Shown: one piece after another, positions 45,481 through 54,802 of the stretch
How the letters are laid out: every line of letters begins with the position of its first letter
How positions within the stretch are numbered: position 1 is the first letter of the stretch
Assembly (NCBI RefSeq): GCF_003611275.1
Contig: NZ_CP020694.1
Coordinates: 1,612,001-1,676,000, forward strand
Reading direction: 5' to 3'
Source: Sulfitobacter sp. D7
Lineage (GTDB): Bacteria > Pseudomonadota > Alphaproteobacteria > Rhodobacterales > Rhodobacteraceae
Length of the DNA: 64,000 nt
The notes under the pieces: generated by a model
Told to the model about the DNA's origin: nothing
The model's input: only the letters and a program-made list of their open reading frames with translations
The model's database searches: none
Program-made: the position numbers and the translations under genes

Positions 45481-46029
45481 TCACTTGTTGGGCAGGGGCC
45501 CGATCACCATGACCATCTGGCGGCCTTCCATCTTGGGGAAGTTCTCAACCCGGCCGATGTCTTTGGTATCCGCAGCAACGCGCTCCAAAAGCTCACGACC
45601 CAGGTTCTGGTGCGCCATCTCACGGCCACGGAACCGTAGGGTGACCTTCACCTTGTCGCCACCTTCAAGAAACTTGAAGACGTTACGCATCTTCACATCG
45701 TAGTCGTTCGTATCCGTATTGGGACGGAACTTGACCTCTTTGATCTCGATGATCTTCTGTTTCTTGCGGGCTTCGCTCTCGCGCTTTTGCTGTTCATATT
45801 TGAACTTGCCGAAATCCATGATCTTGCACACGGGCGGCTTGGCATTCGGCGAAATTTCGACAAGGTCAAGCCCAGCTTCTTCGGCCATTTCCATGGCACG
45901 CTGAGGCGTCACAACGCCGACGTTTTCGCCGTCTGCCCCGATCAGGCGGATTTCAGTGGAGCGGATCTTGTCGTTGACGCGCGGGCCGGTGTCACGTTGG
46001 GGCGGCGCGTTATGAGGTCTGCGAGCGAT
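45481..46029 (-). CDS. infC: Translation initiation factor IF-3 with a non-AUG (AUC) start
   Basis: The first in-frame ATG (45912) would cut off the N-terminal domain. The frame continues upstream through [20 protein letters not shown] and [14 protein letters not shown], the conserved IF-3 N-terminus, to ATC codons. AAAGGA sits 8 bases before the ATC at 46029-46027, giving 182 residues, close to E. coli IF-3. A rare start is the classic way infC regulates itself, because IF-3 rejects non-standard start codons. Conserved IF-3 parts [18 protein letters not shown] and [13 protein letters not shown] are intact. Confidence 0.93.
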   Translation of the reverse strand: MARRPHNAPPQRDTGPRVNDKIRSTEIRLIGADGENVGVVTPQRAMEMAEEAGLDLVEISPNAKPPVCKIMDFGKFKYEQQKRESEARKKQKIIEIKEVKFRPNTDTNDYDVKMRNVFKFLEGGDKVKVTLRFRGREMAHQNLGRELLERVAADTKDIGRVENFPKMEGRQMVMVIGPLPNK

Positions 46030-46096
46030 GGTGATGGTCCTTTGATTGTTACCTAATTCGAGAATGCAAGGTAAACCCGCAGGGGGGCATCTTCAA

Positions 46097-46130
46097 GCCG
46101 CAAAATCGCGCTATGCGTGGGCTTTGCGGC
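46097..46130. promoter_or_regulatory. Inverted repeat in the infC upstream region
   Basis: GCCGCAAA (46097-46104) and TTTGCGGC (46123-46130) form an 8-bp dyad with an 18-base spacer. It lies about 70 bp upstream of the infC start and about 100 bp before the small acidic protein gene read the other way. Its function is unknown. Confidence 0.3.
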
Positions 46131-46228
46131 GATTTACCCTTGATCTGGGGCGAATGTGGCGCAATTGACGGCTATGCGGCCCCGGGGGTAATCTCTAACG
46201 TCGCGGGGCGTAGATTAAGGGGAATGGA

Positions 46229-46498
46229 ATGAAGAATCTGGTCTGGTTGGTCGTGGCGGCGTTGATTGCGCTGGCGGGCTATATGCTTTTCACCGGCAAA
46301 GGGCCGCAGGAAGTGGCCATCGAAGCCTCTGAGGCGATCAATGCCCCAGAGGTGGCCGAGGATGTGACCAATGCCGCCGAAGACGCGGCAGAGGCGATCA
46401 CCGATACGGTCGACGCCGCCGGAGAGGCGATCAGCGACGCCGTGGATGATGCGACGGACAGCGCCAATGATGCGGCCGAGCCTGCGGCGCAAAACTAA
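46229..46498 (+). CDS. Small membrane-anchored acidic repeat protein (89 aa, unknown)
   Basis: AAGGGGA precedes the ATG. The 89-residue product has an N-terminal membrane helix (MKNLVWLVVAALIALAGYML), then an Ala/Asp/Glu-rich amphipathic region with loose 11-residue periodicity (AAEDAAEAITDTVDAAGEAI), similar in style to LEA-like helices. It is divergent from infC across a 199-bp gap and ends at a terminator. The same composition occurs in part of the OmpA-family protein on the other side of infC. I do not recognise a function. Confidence 0.7.
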   Translation: MKNLVWLVVAALIALAGYMLFTGKGPQEVAIEASEAINAPEVAEDVTNAAEDAAEAITDTVDAAGEAISDAVDDATDSANDAAEPAAQN

Positions 46499-46528
46499 GC
46501 AAGCGACCCCGCGAGGGTGGTAAAAAAC

Positions 46529-46560
46529 AAGGCCGCGTCCGGGGTTCCGGGCGCGGCCTT
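46529..46560. terminator. Bidirectional terminator before purF
   Basis: AAGGCCGCGTCCGG (46529-46542) pairs with CCGGGCGCGGCCTT (46547-46560), one G-U pair included, around GGTT. It lies between the convergent small acidic gene and purF. Confidence 0.85.
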
Positions 46561-46586
46561 TGCTTTGATAAAATCTGTCTCGCAGG

Positions 46587-48083
46587 TTATTCGGCGGCGG
46601 GCTTCATCTGGAACCCTTCCTTGACCTGATCGGCAGGGGTGACCGGGTAGTCGCCCGAGAAGCAGGCGTCGCAATACTGCGGGCACTCGGCCTTGCGGCC
46701 TTCGGCTTCGCCCACCGCGCGGTACAGACCGTCGAGCGAGATGAACTTGAGGCTGTCGACCTGTAGGTGATCGCGCATCTCGTCCTCGGACATGGTCGCC
46801 GCCAGCAGCTTTTCGCGCTGCGGGGTGTCGACACCGTAGAAACAAGGCCATGCCGTGGGCGGGGAGGCGATGCGGAAGTGAACCTCGGCGGCGCCAGCGT
46901 CGAGGATCATCTCTTTGATCTTGCGCGAGGTCGTGCCGCGCACCACCGAGTCGTCGACCAAGATCACCCGCTTGCCCTTGATAAGCGCACGGTTGACGTT
47001 GAGCTTGAGACGCACACCCATGTTGCGGATCTGCTCTGTCGGCTCGATGAAGGTCCGGCCCATATATTGGTTGCGGATGATGCCCATCGCGTAGGGAATG
47101 CCGGATTCAAGACTGAAACCAATCGCTGCCGGGGTGCCACTGTCGGGCACGGGGCAGACGAGATCGGCGTCAACCGGGCTTTCCTTGGCCAGTTCACGGC
47201 CAATATTCTCGCGTGTTTCATAGACCGAGCGACCGCCGAGGATGCTGTCGGGGCGGCTGAAATACACGTGCTCAAAAATGCAGAAACGCGAGGCGACGCG
47301 CCGGAAGGGGAAGTGGCTTTCGACGCCTTTCTCAGTGATTACCACCATCTCGCCCGGCTCGATCTCGCGCACGAATTCGGCCCCGATGATGTCAAGCGCG
47401 CAGGTTTCAGAGCTCAGCGCCCATCCATCGCCGACACGGCCCAGAACCAGCGGGCGAACCCCTAGCGGATCGCGCACGCCAATCAACTTGGTGCGGGTCA
47501 TTGCCACGACAGAAAACGCCCCTTCGACCCGCCGCAGCGCATCTTCCATCCGTTCGGGAATGTTGCGCTGCAACGACCGCGCCATCAGGTGAATGATGCA
47601 CTCACTGTCCGAGGAAGACTGAAAGATCGAACCGCGTTCGATCAACTCGCGGCGCAGCGCGTTGGCATTGGTGATGTTGCCGTTATGCGCAATCGCGGCA
47701 CCGCCCATGGCAAACTCGCCAAAGAAAGGTTGCACATCGCGGATCGCGGTGGGGCCTTTGTTGCCGGAGGTGGAATAGCGCACATGGCCGATGGACAATT
47801 CGCCGGGCAGGGTCTGCATGATATCCTGCGAGGTGAAGTTATCACGGACATAGCCAAAGCGGCGGGCCGATTGGAAACCAGCTTCGGGATCGTAGCTGAC
47901 GATGCCGCCTGCCTCTTGTCCGCGGTGCTGGAGGGCGTGGAGGCCAAGGGCCACGAAAGTGGCGGCATCAGCAACGCCAACCACGCCGAAAACGCCGCAT
48001 TCCTCCTTCAGTTTATCCTCATCTCCGCTGTCGCGCAGGTAGGATGTGTCAAAGGGATGGGCGGGTGGCATGAGCTTGGACAA
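46587..48083 (-). CDS. purF: Amidophosphoribosyltransferase
   Basis: PurF makes phosphoribosylamine from PRPP and glutamine, the first committed step of purine synthesis. The 498-residue protein has an N-terminal propeptide ending at the nucleophile in KEECGVFG (C29) and the PRPP motif VILVDDSVVRGTTS. Cysteines in FCIFEHVYF, PTAWPCFYG and QYCDACFSG match the [4Fe-4S] type of B. subtilis. GGAG 8 bp upstream supports a TTG start at 48083; an ATG at 48071 is the alternative. It is downstream of cvpA in the same direction, beyond a hairpin. Confidence 0.96.
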   Translation of the reverse strand: MSKLMPPAHPFDTSYLRDSGDEDKLKEECGVFGVVGVADAATFVALGLHALQHRGQEAGGIVSYDPEAGFQSARRFGYVRDNFTSQDIMQTLPGELSIGHVRYSTSGNKGPTAIRDVQPFFGEFAMGGAAIAHNGNITNANALRRELIERGSIFQSSSDSECIIHLMARSLQRNIPERMEDALRRVEGAFSVVAMTRTKLIGVRDPLGVRPLVLGRVGDGWALSSETCALDIIGAEFVREIEPGEMVVITEKGVESHFPFRRVASRFCIFEHVYFSRPDSILGGRSVYETRENIGRELAKESPVDADLVCPVPDSGTPAAIGFSLESGIPYAMGIIRNQYMGRTFIEPTEQIRNMGVRLKLNVNRALIKGKRVILVDDSVVRGTTSRKIKEMILDAGAAEVHFRIASPPTAWPCFYGVDTPQREKLLAATMSEDEMRDHLQVDSLKFISLDGLYRAVGEAEGRKAECPQYCDACFSGDYPVTPADQVKEGFQMKPAAE

Positions 48084-48254
48084 CGGGGCAACTCCGAATC
48101 CGGGTGGGGTCGGTGCCTATGTAGGGGCTTCGCACCCGACTGTCACCCCGCATGTCGCCCGCAAGGAGCGACAGGCGCGATAAAGCGTGCCGAGGGGTCG
48201 AGAACTGGGCAGCGGATGCACCGCTGCCAGTCCCGGATGTGCCCCAAACGCAAA

Positions 48255-48283
48255 ACAGGCGGCCCGTTGTTCTGGCCGCCTGT
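48255..48283 (-). terminator. Terminator-like hairpin after cvpA
   Basis: ACAGGCGGCC (48255-48264) pairs perfectly with GGCCGCCTGT (48274-48283) across a 9-base loop. On the minus strand TTTTG follows. It lies 34 bp beyond the cvpA stop and should reduce read-through from radA-cvpA into purF. Confidence 0.75.
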
Positions 48284-48316
48284 CTAAAACGATAGTGTTA
48301 AGAGTTTGTGAACGCT

Positions 48317-48871
48317 TTAGGCGCTACATTTCCCAACGAGCGCCTCATAACGGTTGGTGATCCAACCAAGCGCCTCTTGCGGGTCTTTTTCTTCGATCTG
48401 GCCGGTAAAGCGCGAGAATACAGCAGCGGAGCGGCTGTTTTCGACCATTGTCGTGCGCTCACCCGTGATGACCGTGTCGTAGACGAAGAAGGCAATCGCC
48501 ACCAAAAGCACGCCGCGCACGACGCCGAAAATAAAGCCAAGCCCTTGATCAAGGCCGCCCAGCATCGAACGATGCACCAACGAAGAGAACAGCGGGGTGA
48601 AAAGTGAGACCACGATCAACGCGGCGGCAAAGACCAATGCGAATGCACCGATCACCGACAATTCGCAACTGTCGGCAAGGAATTCGCCAACATAGGGCAG
48701 CTCACGCACCAGCGGCTCAACCTGCGGCGCAAAGAGAAAGGCCAGCACTGCCGCTGCAATCCAGCCGACAATCGCCATCAGCTCGCGCACCAGCCCGCGG
48801 CCATAGGCCAGCAGTGCCGATAGCACGATGACCACCGCGACCACCCCGTCAATAATGGTAAAACCGTCCAT
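48317..48871 (-). CDS. cvpA: CvpA family membrane protein
   Basis: The 184-residue inner-membrane protein has four hydrophobic segments (IIDGVVAVVIVLSALLAYG, LMAIVGWIAAAVLAFLF, VIGAFALVFAAALIVVSLF, LGFIFGVVRGVLLVAIAFFV) and the GxxRG motif typical of CvpA. In E. coli it is needed for colicin V release and is co-transcribed with purF; here the same neighbourhood is kept. It starts 29 bp after radA. Confidence 0.9.
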   Translation of the reverse strand: MDGFTIIDGVVAVVIVLSALLAYGRGLVRELMAIVGWIAAAVLAFLFAPQVEPLVRELPYVGEFLADSCELSVIGAFALVFAAALIVVSLFTPLFSSLVHRSMLGGLDQGLGFIFGVVRGVLLVAIAFFVYDTVITGERTTMVENSRSAAVFSRFTGQIEEKDPQEALGWITNRYEALVGKCSA

Positions 48872-48900
48872 GCGCGTTCTCGCCCTCGTCTAAGGGGGGA

Positions 48901-50268
48901 TCAGCCCGCCCCGAAAATTTCGCCAACAAATCCGGTCAGATCGCTCATCGTATTCAGCGCAATTCCGGTCGCACCCACGGCTTTCCCGCCGCGCGGTGCA
49001 ATAGCGCTCGTAAAACCAAGTTTTTGCGCCTCTTTCAACCTGTTTTCCGTCTGGCTGGCGGGGCGCAGCGCACCGGACAGGCTGATTTCCCCGAAAACAA
49101 CGGTTTCGGCGGGCAGGGCCGCGTCTTCTCGGGCCGAAAGGATCGCGGCAGCCACGGCCAGATCAGCGGCGGGCTCCGAGATTTTCATGCCGCCGGCCAC
49201 ATTGAGGTAGACATCCAGCCCCGCAAAAGGAATCCCGCAGCGCGCCTCCAACACCGCGAGGATCATCGCCAGACGGCCCGAATCCCACCCCACCACGGTG
49301 CGGCGCGCCTGGGAATGGGGCGAGGGGGCAACAAGCGCCTGAAGCTCGACCAAGACGGGCCGCGTGCCTTCGATGCCCGCAAAGACCACCGACCCGGGGG
49401 AGGGTTGGCCGCGTTCCGACAAAAACAGCGCCGAGGGGTTGAGGACCTCAGACAGACCGCCGCCCGTCATCTCGAACACGCCGATTTCATCCGCCGGGCC
49501 AAAACGGTTTTTGACCGCGCGCAGGATGCGGAATTGGTGGCCCCGTTCGCCTTCGAAATAAAGCACAGTGTCGACCATATGCTCCACCACCCGCGGGCCT
49601 GCGATCTGACCTTCTTTGGTGACGTGGCCCACAAGGATCACGGCAACCCCGCGCCGTTTGGCGAAACTGGTCAACTCATGCGCCGCGGCGCGCACCTGAC
49701 TGACCGAGCCCGGCGCGCTTTCGACGTTATCGGCCCACATGGTTTGAATGGAATCGATGATGGCAAGCTGCGGCCGCTCGGCTTCCAACGTGGTGAGGAT
49801 GTCGCGCAGATTGGTTTCCGCTGCTAGTTTCACGGGCGCTTCTGAAAGGCCCAGCCGTTGGGCGCGCATGCGGACCTGCGCGCTGGCTTCCTCTCCGCTG
49901 ACGTAAATCGTCTTTAGACCCGAATTCGCAAAATGGGCGGCGGCTTGAAGCAGGAGGGTTGATTTGCCGATGCCCGGATCGCCGCCCACAAGGATCGCCG
50001 AGGCGGGCACCAAGCCGCCGCCCAGAACGCGGTCCAACTCGGCAATACCGGATTGCGCGCGCGGTGGCGGGGTTTCTTGGGTGGCAAGGTCGGTGAGTTC
50101 AATGGCAGAGCCGCGCCGTGCGCCCAAGGATTTGCTGGGCGGGCCTGCGGAGATGCCCTTGTCTTCGACGATCGAATTCCAAGCGCCACAGGCGTCACAG
50201 CGCCCGGACCATTTGGAATGTTTCGCACCGCATTCGGCGCAGGAAAAACTGGAGGAGGATTTGGCCAT
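48901..50268 (-). CDS. radA: DNA repair protein RadA (Sms)
   Basis: RadA is a RecA-like DnaB-type helicase that extends recombination intermediates. The 455-residue protein has an N-terminal C4 zinc finger (C10, C13, C24, C27), Walker A GGDPGIGKST (K102), the RadA motif KNRFGP and a C-terminal Lon-protease-like domain (GLDVYLNVAGGMKISEPAADLAVAAAIL). Length is typical. It is followed closely by cvpA and preceded by a coiled-coil membrane protein gene in the same direction. Confidence 0.96.
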   Translation of the reverse strand: MAKSSSSFSCAECGAKHSKWSGRCDACGAWNSIVEDKGISAGPPSKSLGARRGSAIELTDLATQETPPPRAQSGIAELDRVLGGGLVPASAILVGGDPGIGKSTLLLQAAAHFANSGLKTIYVSGEEASAQVRMRAQRLGLSEAPVKLAAETNLRDILTTLEAERPQLAIIDSIQTMWADNVESAPGSVSQVRAAAHELTSFAKRRGVAVILVGHVTKEGQIAGPRVVEHMVDTVLYFEGERGHQFRILRAVKNRFGPADEIGVFEMTGGGLSEVLNPSALFLSERGQPSPGSVVFAGIEGTRPVLVELQALVAPSPHSQARRTVVGWDSGRLAMILAVLEARCGIPFAGLDVYLNVAGGMKISEPAADLAVAAAILSAREDAALPAETVVFGEISLSGALRPASQTENRLKEAQKLGFTSAIAPRGGKAVGATGIALNTMSDLTGFVGEIFGAG

Positions 50269-50372
50269 GGGCCCTTTTCGCGCAGGTGCCGGATGGCGTC
50301 AAAGGAAAAGCATCCGGCCTTTGGGTGATGATCCCGGGGGGGAACCCAATGGGCCGGATGCTGCCGCCGGTG

Positions 50373-51170
50373 TTACTCGGCAGCTTTGGGAGGCAGATCG
50401 ATCACGATATTGTCGAGCGATGTCGGCTCCGGCTGGCGCTCGGGGGCTTCGGTTTGCACCACACGCTCGAGGCCAAGCTCCGGCATGATCTCACGCATCT
50501 CGTCACGCAGGCGCTCAAGCTGGGCTACGGCGACGCTCTCTTCGAGTTCGACTTCGTGGAGCCAATGTTTCATCTCTGTCGAGATGGCTTTGGCCTGATC
50601 CAGACGGCTGTTGAACAACTCGACCTCTTCTTGGCGCTGTTTCAGGAAGCTGCGTGCACGGGCCAGTTTCTCATCCGAGTAAACTTCGGCCAGATCGCGG
50701 GCCACGTGGCTCATTTGTGCGGCCATTTCCAGAACGGCGGGCTCCAGCGTGCTGAGGTCGGGGTGATCGCGCAGATAGGCCAGACGTTCGCGCACCGAAT
50801 CAAATTCCGAACTCATCTGAAAGGTTTCCGCACGGTCGGCGGCGTGCACGGCGCCATAGGCGCGGGCCACGTCCTGCATGCCAACATTGAACTGGCGGTG
50901 CGAGGTTTCAAGCTGCATGACGCGACGGTTGGTGGGCAGGAAAAAACACAGGCCCACGGCAAGAGCGGTCAAGGTTAGCTGGGCGTACATCCCAGCGTTT
51001 TCAACAGGCTCACCGCCATATCGAAGGTCAAGACTGATCCAATCCCAAAGGCCGATCCCGGCCATGATGCTGGCCATGGTGAGGGCAAGGGCCGCGAGGG
51101 CAAAGACCACAACGGCCAGCCGTTGAAAGGCGAATTGGATGAGGTAGGCGAATGAACGAAGCTGGGACAT
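50373..51170 (-). CDS. Two-helix membrane protein with coiled-coil domain (unknown)
   Basis: GGGGAGAA precedes the ATG. The 265-residue protein has two N-terminal transmembrane segments (about 15-40 and 64-82), then a long cytoplasmic helical region (about 90-235) with heptad-like hydrophobics, and a proline-containing tail. It lies between alr and radA. I do not recognise the family; scaffold or stress roles cannot be separated. Confidence 0.75.
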   Translation of the reverse strand: MSQLRSFAYLIQFAFQRLAVVVFALAALALTMASIMAGIGLWDWISLDLRYGGEPVENAGMYAQLTLTALAVGLCFFLPTNRRVMQLETSHRQFNVGMQDVARAYGAVHAADRAETFQMSSEFDSVRERLAYLRDHPDLSTLEPAVLEMAAQMSHVARDLAEVYSDEKLARARSFLKQRQEEVELFNSRLDQAKAISTEMKHWLHEVELEESVAVAQLERLRDEMREIMPELGLERVVQTEAPERQPEPTSLDNIVIDLPPKAAE

Positions 51171-51450
51171 ACTTTCTCCCCCCTGGAAGAGCTACTAAGC
51201 AAGTTTCTGCCGACCAACGCCTCTTTATCCTTCTTTGTTCCCATTCAGTGCGGAATTATGCTGAGGATTTAACGCAGTTTTGCCCACATTATGGCACAAC
51301 CTCAGGTTTTTCGTAAACTTTTTGCAGTGATTGGGGTGATTTACCTGTCGACTGCCGAAGACGGGCGGGGCAGGCCTGTGGGAAAATAGCCACGCTAAAG
51401 CGCCGCCGATCTGCAGTCCACTCAATACGAAACGGGGGAAAGTCGCCGAA
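51171..51450. other. 280-bp intergenic region, nothing recognised
   Basis: This AT-richer stretch separates alr from the coiled-coil membrane protein gene on the same strand and must contain the latter's promoter. I see no dyad, terminator or RNA-like structure that I would defend. Confidence 0.4.
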
Positions 51451-52494
51451 CTATTCGGCGTAGGTCCGCGCGTATCTCGCCCCGAGTGAGGTGAGCATTT
51501 CGTAGCCGATCGTCCCGGCCCAATCCGCCAGATCATCGACACCCTGCTTTGGCCCCAGCAATTGCAAAGTCGCGGGGACTTCATCCAACGCAGAGACATC
51601 CACCGTGATCAGATCCATCGACACGCGCCCGACAATCGGCAGCGAAATGCCGTCATGTTGGAATGAGGCCGCGCCGACTGCATTGCCCATGGCGCGCTGG
51701 AGCCCGTCGGCGTAGCCCGCAGCGACGGTGGCGAGCTTCACCGTGCTCTCTGCCGTCCATGTGTTGCCATATCCCACAGTCTCTCCCGGGGTGACGTTGC
51801 GGGTTTGGATCACCGGCACATCAAGGGTGACCACAGGCCGCGCATCGGTGAAGGGCCGCCCGCCATAAAGGCCAATCCCGGGCCGCGTGACATCGAAGTG
51901 ATAATCAGAGCCCAGCAGGATGCCCCCCGTGGCAGAGAGCGAGCGCGGGACGTCGATCCCTTGGGTCATCTCGTGAAAGCTGCGCAGCTGCGCGTCGTTC
52001 ATCTCGTGTCCCGGTTCGTCTGAGCAGGCCAGATGCGACATGATCAGCGAGGGGTTCTGGCTGAGTGCGATGTCGCGCAGGGCCGCCCATTCCGCAGGCT
52101 CCATCCCCAGCCGGTTCATGCCGCTGTCGAGTTGGATGCCAAAGCCATGGCCGGGCAGGGTCTCAAGCTGTCGCAAAAGCTGCTCGGTCGAGTTGACCAT
52201 CGGCGTTAAGGCGGCACCGGCAATCGCCTCGGCGTCGCCTGCCATGTGGCCGGAAAAGACATTGATCACCGGGCCTTCGCCCAAGGCCTGCCGCAGTGCT
52301 ACGCCTTCTTCGGTCAAGGCCACAAAGAACTGTCGCGCGCCAGCCTCGGCCAAGGCTGTCGCCACACGGGCCGCACCAAGGCCATAGCTGTCGGCTTTGA
52401 CCACGGCGCCGGTCTCGGCCCCCGTCATGCGGTCAAGGGCGCGCCAGTTGTCGGCGATGGCTTGCAGGTCGATGGTCAGGGTCGCTTTGCTCAT
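51451..52494 (-). CDS. alr: Alanine racemase
   Basis: Alr makes D-alanine for peptidoglycan using PLP. The 347-residue protein has the PLP lysine in [11 protein letters not shown] (K33), the conserved SGMNRLGM and RPGIGLYGG motifs, the catalytic tyrosine region GYGNTW and the [12 protein letters not shown] motif. Length is near the lower end for the family. It diverges from the fatty-acid-hydroxylase-like gene. In relatives, as I remember, alr lies next to dnaB; here three genes separate them. Confidence 0.94.
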   Translation of the reverse strand: MSKATLTIDLQAIADNWRALDRMTGAETGAVVKADSYGLGAARVATALAEAGARQFFVALTEEGVALRQALGEGPVINVFSGHMAGDAEAIAGAALTPMVNSTEQLLRQLETLPGHGFGIQLDSGMNRLGMEPAEWAALRDIALSQNPSLIMSHLACSDEPGHEMNDAQLRSFHEMTQGIDVPRSLSATGGILLGSDYHFDVTRPGIGLYGGRPFTDARPVVTLDVPVIQTRNVTPGETVGYGNTWTAESTVKLATVAAGYADGLQRAMGNAVGAASFQHDGISLPIVGRVSMDLITVDVSALDEVPATLQLLGPKQGVDDLADWAGTIGYEMLTSLGARYARTYAE

Positions 52495-52623
52495 GGGCGG
52501 ATGTGGGCCAGAATGCGGGGGGAGGTCAAGCGACCAAGGGCACCTAACGTCATGCGCGACAGGGGCGAGGGGGATTTGTTACACTTTTGCCTACCGGATG
52601 CGCAGGATGGGGAGGTCAGGCGG

Positions 52624-53349
52624 ATGTCACGGATCAGGATCATGTTTGGCCACGCGGGGGTATCGCTCATGGCGCTGGCCTGTGTGGTTGCCTTTGGCGC
52701 GATGCTCTGGGGGGCGCCGCTGTGGTGCTGGGCGCTGGTGCCGCTGGGGATCGCGGCGCAGATGCTCAATGAATACAACCTGCACCGGTATGTCTTTCAC
52801 CTTGATCCGCCGAAACGGCAATGGGCCTTTGATCTGCTCTACCGCGCGCATTACGGGCACCATGATTTTCCCACCAATCACGGGCTGTTCTTTGTGCCGC
52901 TTTGGGTCGCTTTGCCGATGCTTGTGGGTAATTTCCTTTTGGTTTGGGGCATTGCGGCGCTGCTGGGGTTTGACGCAAGTCTTTGGATTGCCACGGCAAT
53001 CGTACCCTTGGGTGGGGTGCTGACCTTTCTGGGCTATGAGTGGTTCCACATGACGGCGCATCTGACGGTCCCCAAAACGGCGGTCGAGCGGCATGTCACG
53101 CGGCTGCACAACCAGCATCACTTCCGCGACTTCAACAAGTGGTTCCACGTCAGCCCCGGCGGAGAGATTATCGACCGCGCCATGGGCACGGATATCGACA
53201 CCGAAGCCTTGAAACAGCAGCAGCGCATCGCCTTTATCCGCACCTTGGGCATGAAACCCGATGACCCAAGGCTGTTGGCCGCCCGCGCCAAATTCGCCGG
53301 GAGGTATGGGCTCTCTGAGGCAGAAGTGGCCCGCGCCGCGCGGGGGTAA
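52624..53349 (+). CDS. Fatty acid hydroxylase / sterol desaturase family membrane protein
   Basis: The ATG at 52624 has GGGAGG about 9 bp upstream; the frame is open further upstream without support. The 241-residue integral membrane protein carries the histidine boxes of the di-iron family: HRYVFH, HYGHH, HMTAH and HNQHH, between hydrophobic helices. Members hydroxylate or desaturate lipid chains, sterols or carotenoids; the substrate here is unknown. It shares direction with a secreted hydrolase gene 88 bp downstream. Confidence 0.85.
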   Translation: MSRIRIMFGHAGVSLMALACVVAFGAMLWGAPLWCWALVPLGIAAQMLNEYNLHRYVFHLDPPKRQWAFDLLYRAHYGHHDFPTNHGLFFVPLWVALPMLVGNFLLVWGIAALLGFDASLWIATAIVPLGGVLTFLGYEWFHMTAHLTVPKTAVERHVTRLHNQHHFRDFNKWFHVSPGGEIIDRAMGTDIDTEALKQQQRIAFIRTLGMKPDDPRLLAARAKFAGRYGLSEAEVARAARG

Positions 53350-53437
53350 GTGTGAAACTTCCGTAACGTCACGGCTAGGGCGCTTGCTTGCCTCCGCAAC
53401 GCAGGTAGGCTCGGGCCTATCCAAGGGAGGACGAACC

Positions 53438-54757
53438 ATGCATAGACATATGACCACCACGGCCCTGCTTGCCGCCAGCCTTACCGCAGGGGCGGCGCAG
53501 GCGGAGAATCGGATCGACCGACAACTGCCGAACGCGCCCGAGCTCGCGGCCTATGGCGACCACGCGGTGGGCGTGCGCACGCTTGAGATGGTCAACCCCG
53601 ATCAGATCGACATACTCGCCATCGACCCGGCCGCCGATAAGCCCGATGAGATGCCGCGCTATGACCGACCTTTGACCGTTGAGATGTATTACCCTGCCGC
53701 CGAGGGCGCGCAGGGCGAAACCGCCTTCAAAGCCTATCTGCGCGACGGCACCACCGAGGTCACGTTGCAGGGGCAGGCGATGCGCGATGTCGATCCGGCC
53801 TCGGGCGAGACCTTTCCGCTGGTCCTGATCAGCCACGGCTATCCGGGCAACCGCTATCTGCTGTCGCATCTGGCCGAGAACCTCGCCTCCAAGGGCTATG
53901 TCGTGGCCTCCATCGACCACACCGACAGCACCTACCGCACGCAGGCGGCCTTTGGCTCGACGCTGGTGAACCGCTCGCTGGACCAACTCTTTGTGCTGGA
54001 GCAGATGGCGCAAAAGGCCGCGGAGGGTGGCGATTTTGCAGGGCTTTATGACGCCGAGAACACCGGGTTGATCGGCTACTCCATGGGCGGCTACGGCGCG
54101 ATTATCACCGCAGGCGGCGGCGTGACCGAGGCTTCTGTAGGCTACACATGGGGTGGGCCGCATGGCACATTGGGCATTCATCAGGCCGGGTCAGACACCC
54201 ACGACGCGCTGCCTGATCCGCGCATCAAGACGGCCGTGGCCTTTGGCCCTTGGGGCATGAACCGGGGCTTTTGGGATGCCGAAGGTCTGGCGGGTGTGCA
54301 GATCCCGATGCTCTTTATCGCCGGATCGCAGGATGACACATCGCTTTACGAAGACGGCATTCGCGCCATCTGGCAAAACACCTCAAACGTCGACCGTGCG
54401 CTGCTGACCTATATGAACGCAGGCCATAACGCCGGCGCGCCGATGCCCGCGCCCACGGAGTCCTATTACTTCAGCGAGGACAAAGGGTTCAACATTTCAG
54501 AACATTACACCGATGCGGTTTGGGACACGGCGCGGATGAACAATATCGCCCAGCATTTCGTGACCGCATGGATGGATAGCCATCTGAAGAATGATGCCGA
54601 GAAGGGGGGCTACCTTGATCTGGTAGAGGATTCCAACGCTGGCGTCTGGTCTGTCGAAGAAGACGGGACCGAAAAGGACGACCACAGCTATTGGAAGGGT
54701 TTCGCCGAAGGCAGCGCCAAGGGGCTGATGTATGAGACCCGCGCGGCGGGCGAGTAA
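53438..54757 (+). CDS. Exported alpha/beta hydrolase (dienelactone hydrolase / PAF-acetylhydrolase-like)
   Basis: GGGAGG supports the ATG at 53438. The 439-residue product has a signal peptide (TTTALLAASLTAGAAQA) and an alpha/beta hydrolase fold: oxyanion strand LVLISHGYPGNR, nucleophile elbow GYSMGGYGA, acid loop IAGSQDD and histidine in MNAGHNAG. It should be a periplasmic esterase or lipase of unknown substrate. Whether it acts with the lipid-hydroxylase-like protein upstream is open. Confidence 0.85.
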   Translation: MHRHMTTTALLAASLTAGAAQAENRIDRQLPNAPELAAYGDHAVGVRTLEMVNPDQIDILAIDPAADKPDEMPRYDRPLTVEMYYPAAEGAQGETAFKAYLRDGTTEVTLQGQAMRDVDPASGETFPLVLISHGYPGNRYLLSHLAENLASKGYVVASIDHTDSTYRTQAAFGSTLVNRSLDQLFVLEQMAQKAAEGGDFAGLYDAENTGLIGYSMGGYGAIITAGGGVTEASVGYTWGGPHGTLGIHQAGSDTHDALPDPRIKTAVAFGPWGMNRGFWDAEGLAGVQIPMLFIAGSQDDTSLYEDGIRAIWQNTSNVDRALLTYMNAGHNAGAPMPAPTESYYFSEDKGFNISEHYTDAVWDTARMNNIAQHFVTAWMDSHLKNDAEKGGYLDLVEDSNAGVWSVEEDGTEKDDHSYWKGFAEGSAKGLMYETRAAGE

Positions 54758-54766
54758 CAGGCATCG

Positions 54767-54795
54767 ACGCCCGGGGGCGCATGACCCCCGGGCGT
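54767..54795. terminator. Terminator between the hydrolase and DsrE genes
   Basis: ACGCCCGGGGG (54767-54777) pairs perfectly with CCCCCGGGCGT (54785-54795) around a 7-base loop, followed on the plus strand by TATATTTTT. The flanking genes are convergent. Confidence 0.9.
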
Positions 54796-54802
54796 TATAT
54801 TT

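Noticed and set aside
45481..45912. infC starting at the first ATG (143 residues)
   Set aside because: It would remove the conserved N-terminal domain, which is clearly encoded upstream in frame.
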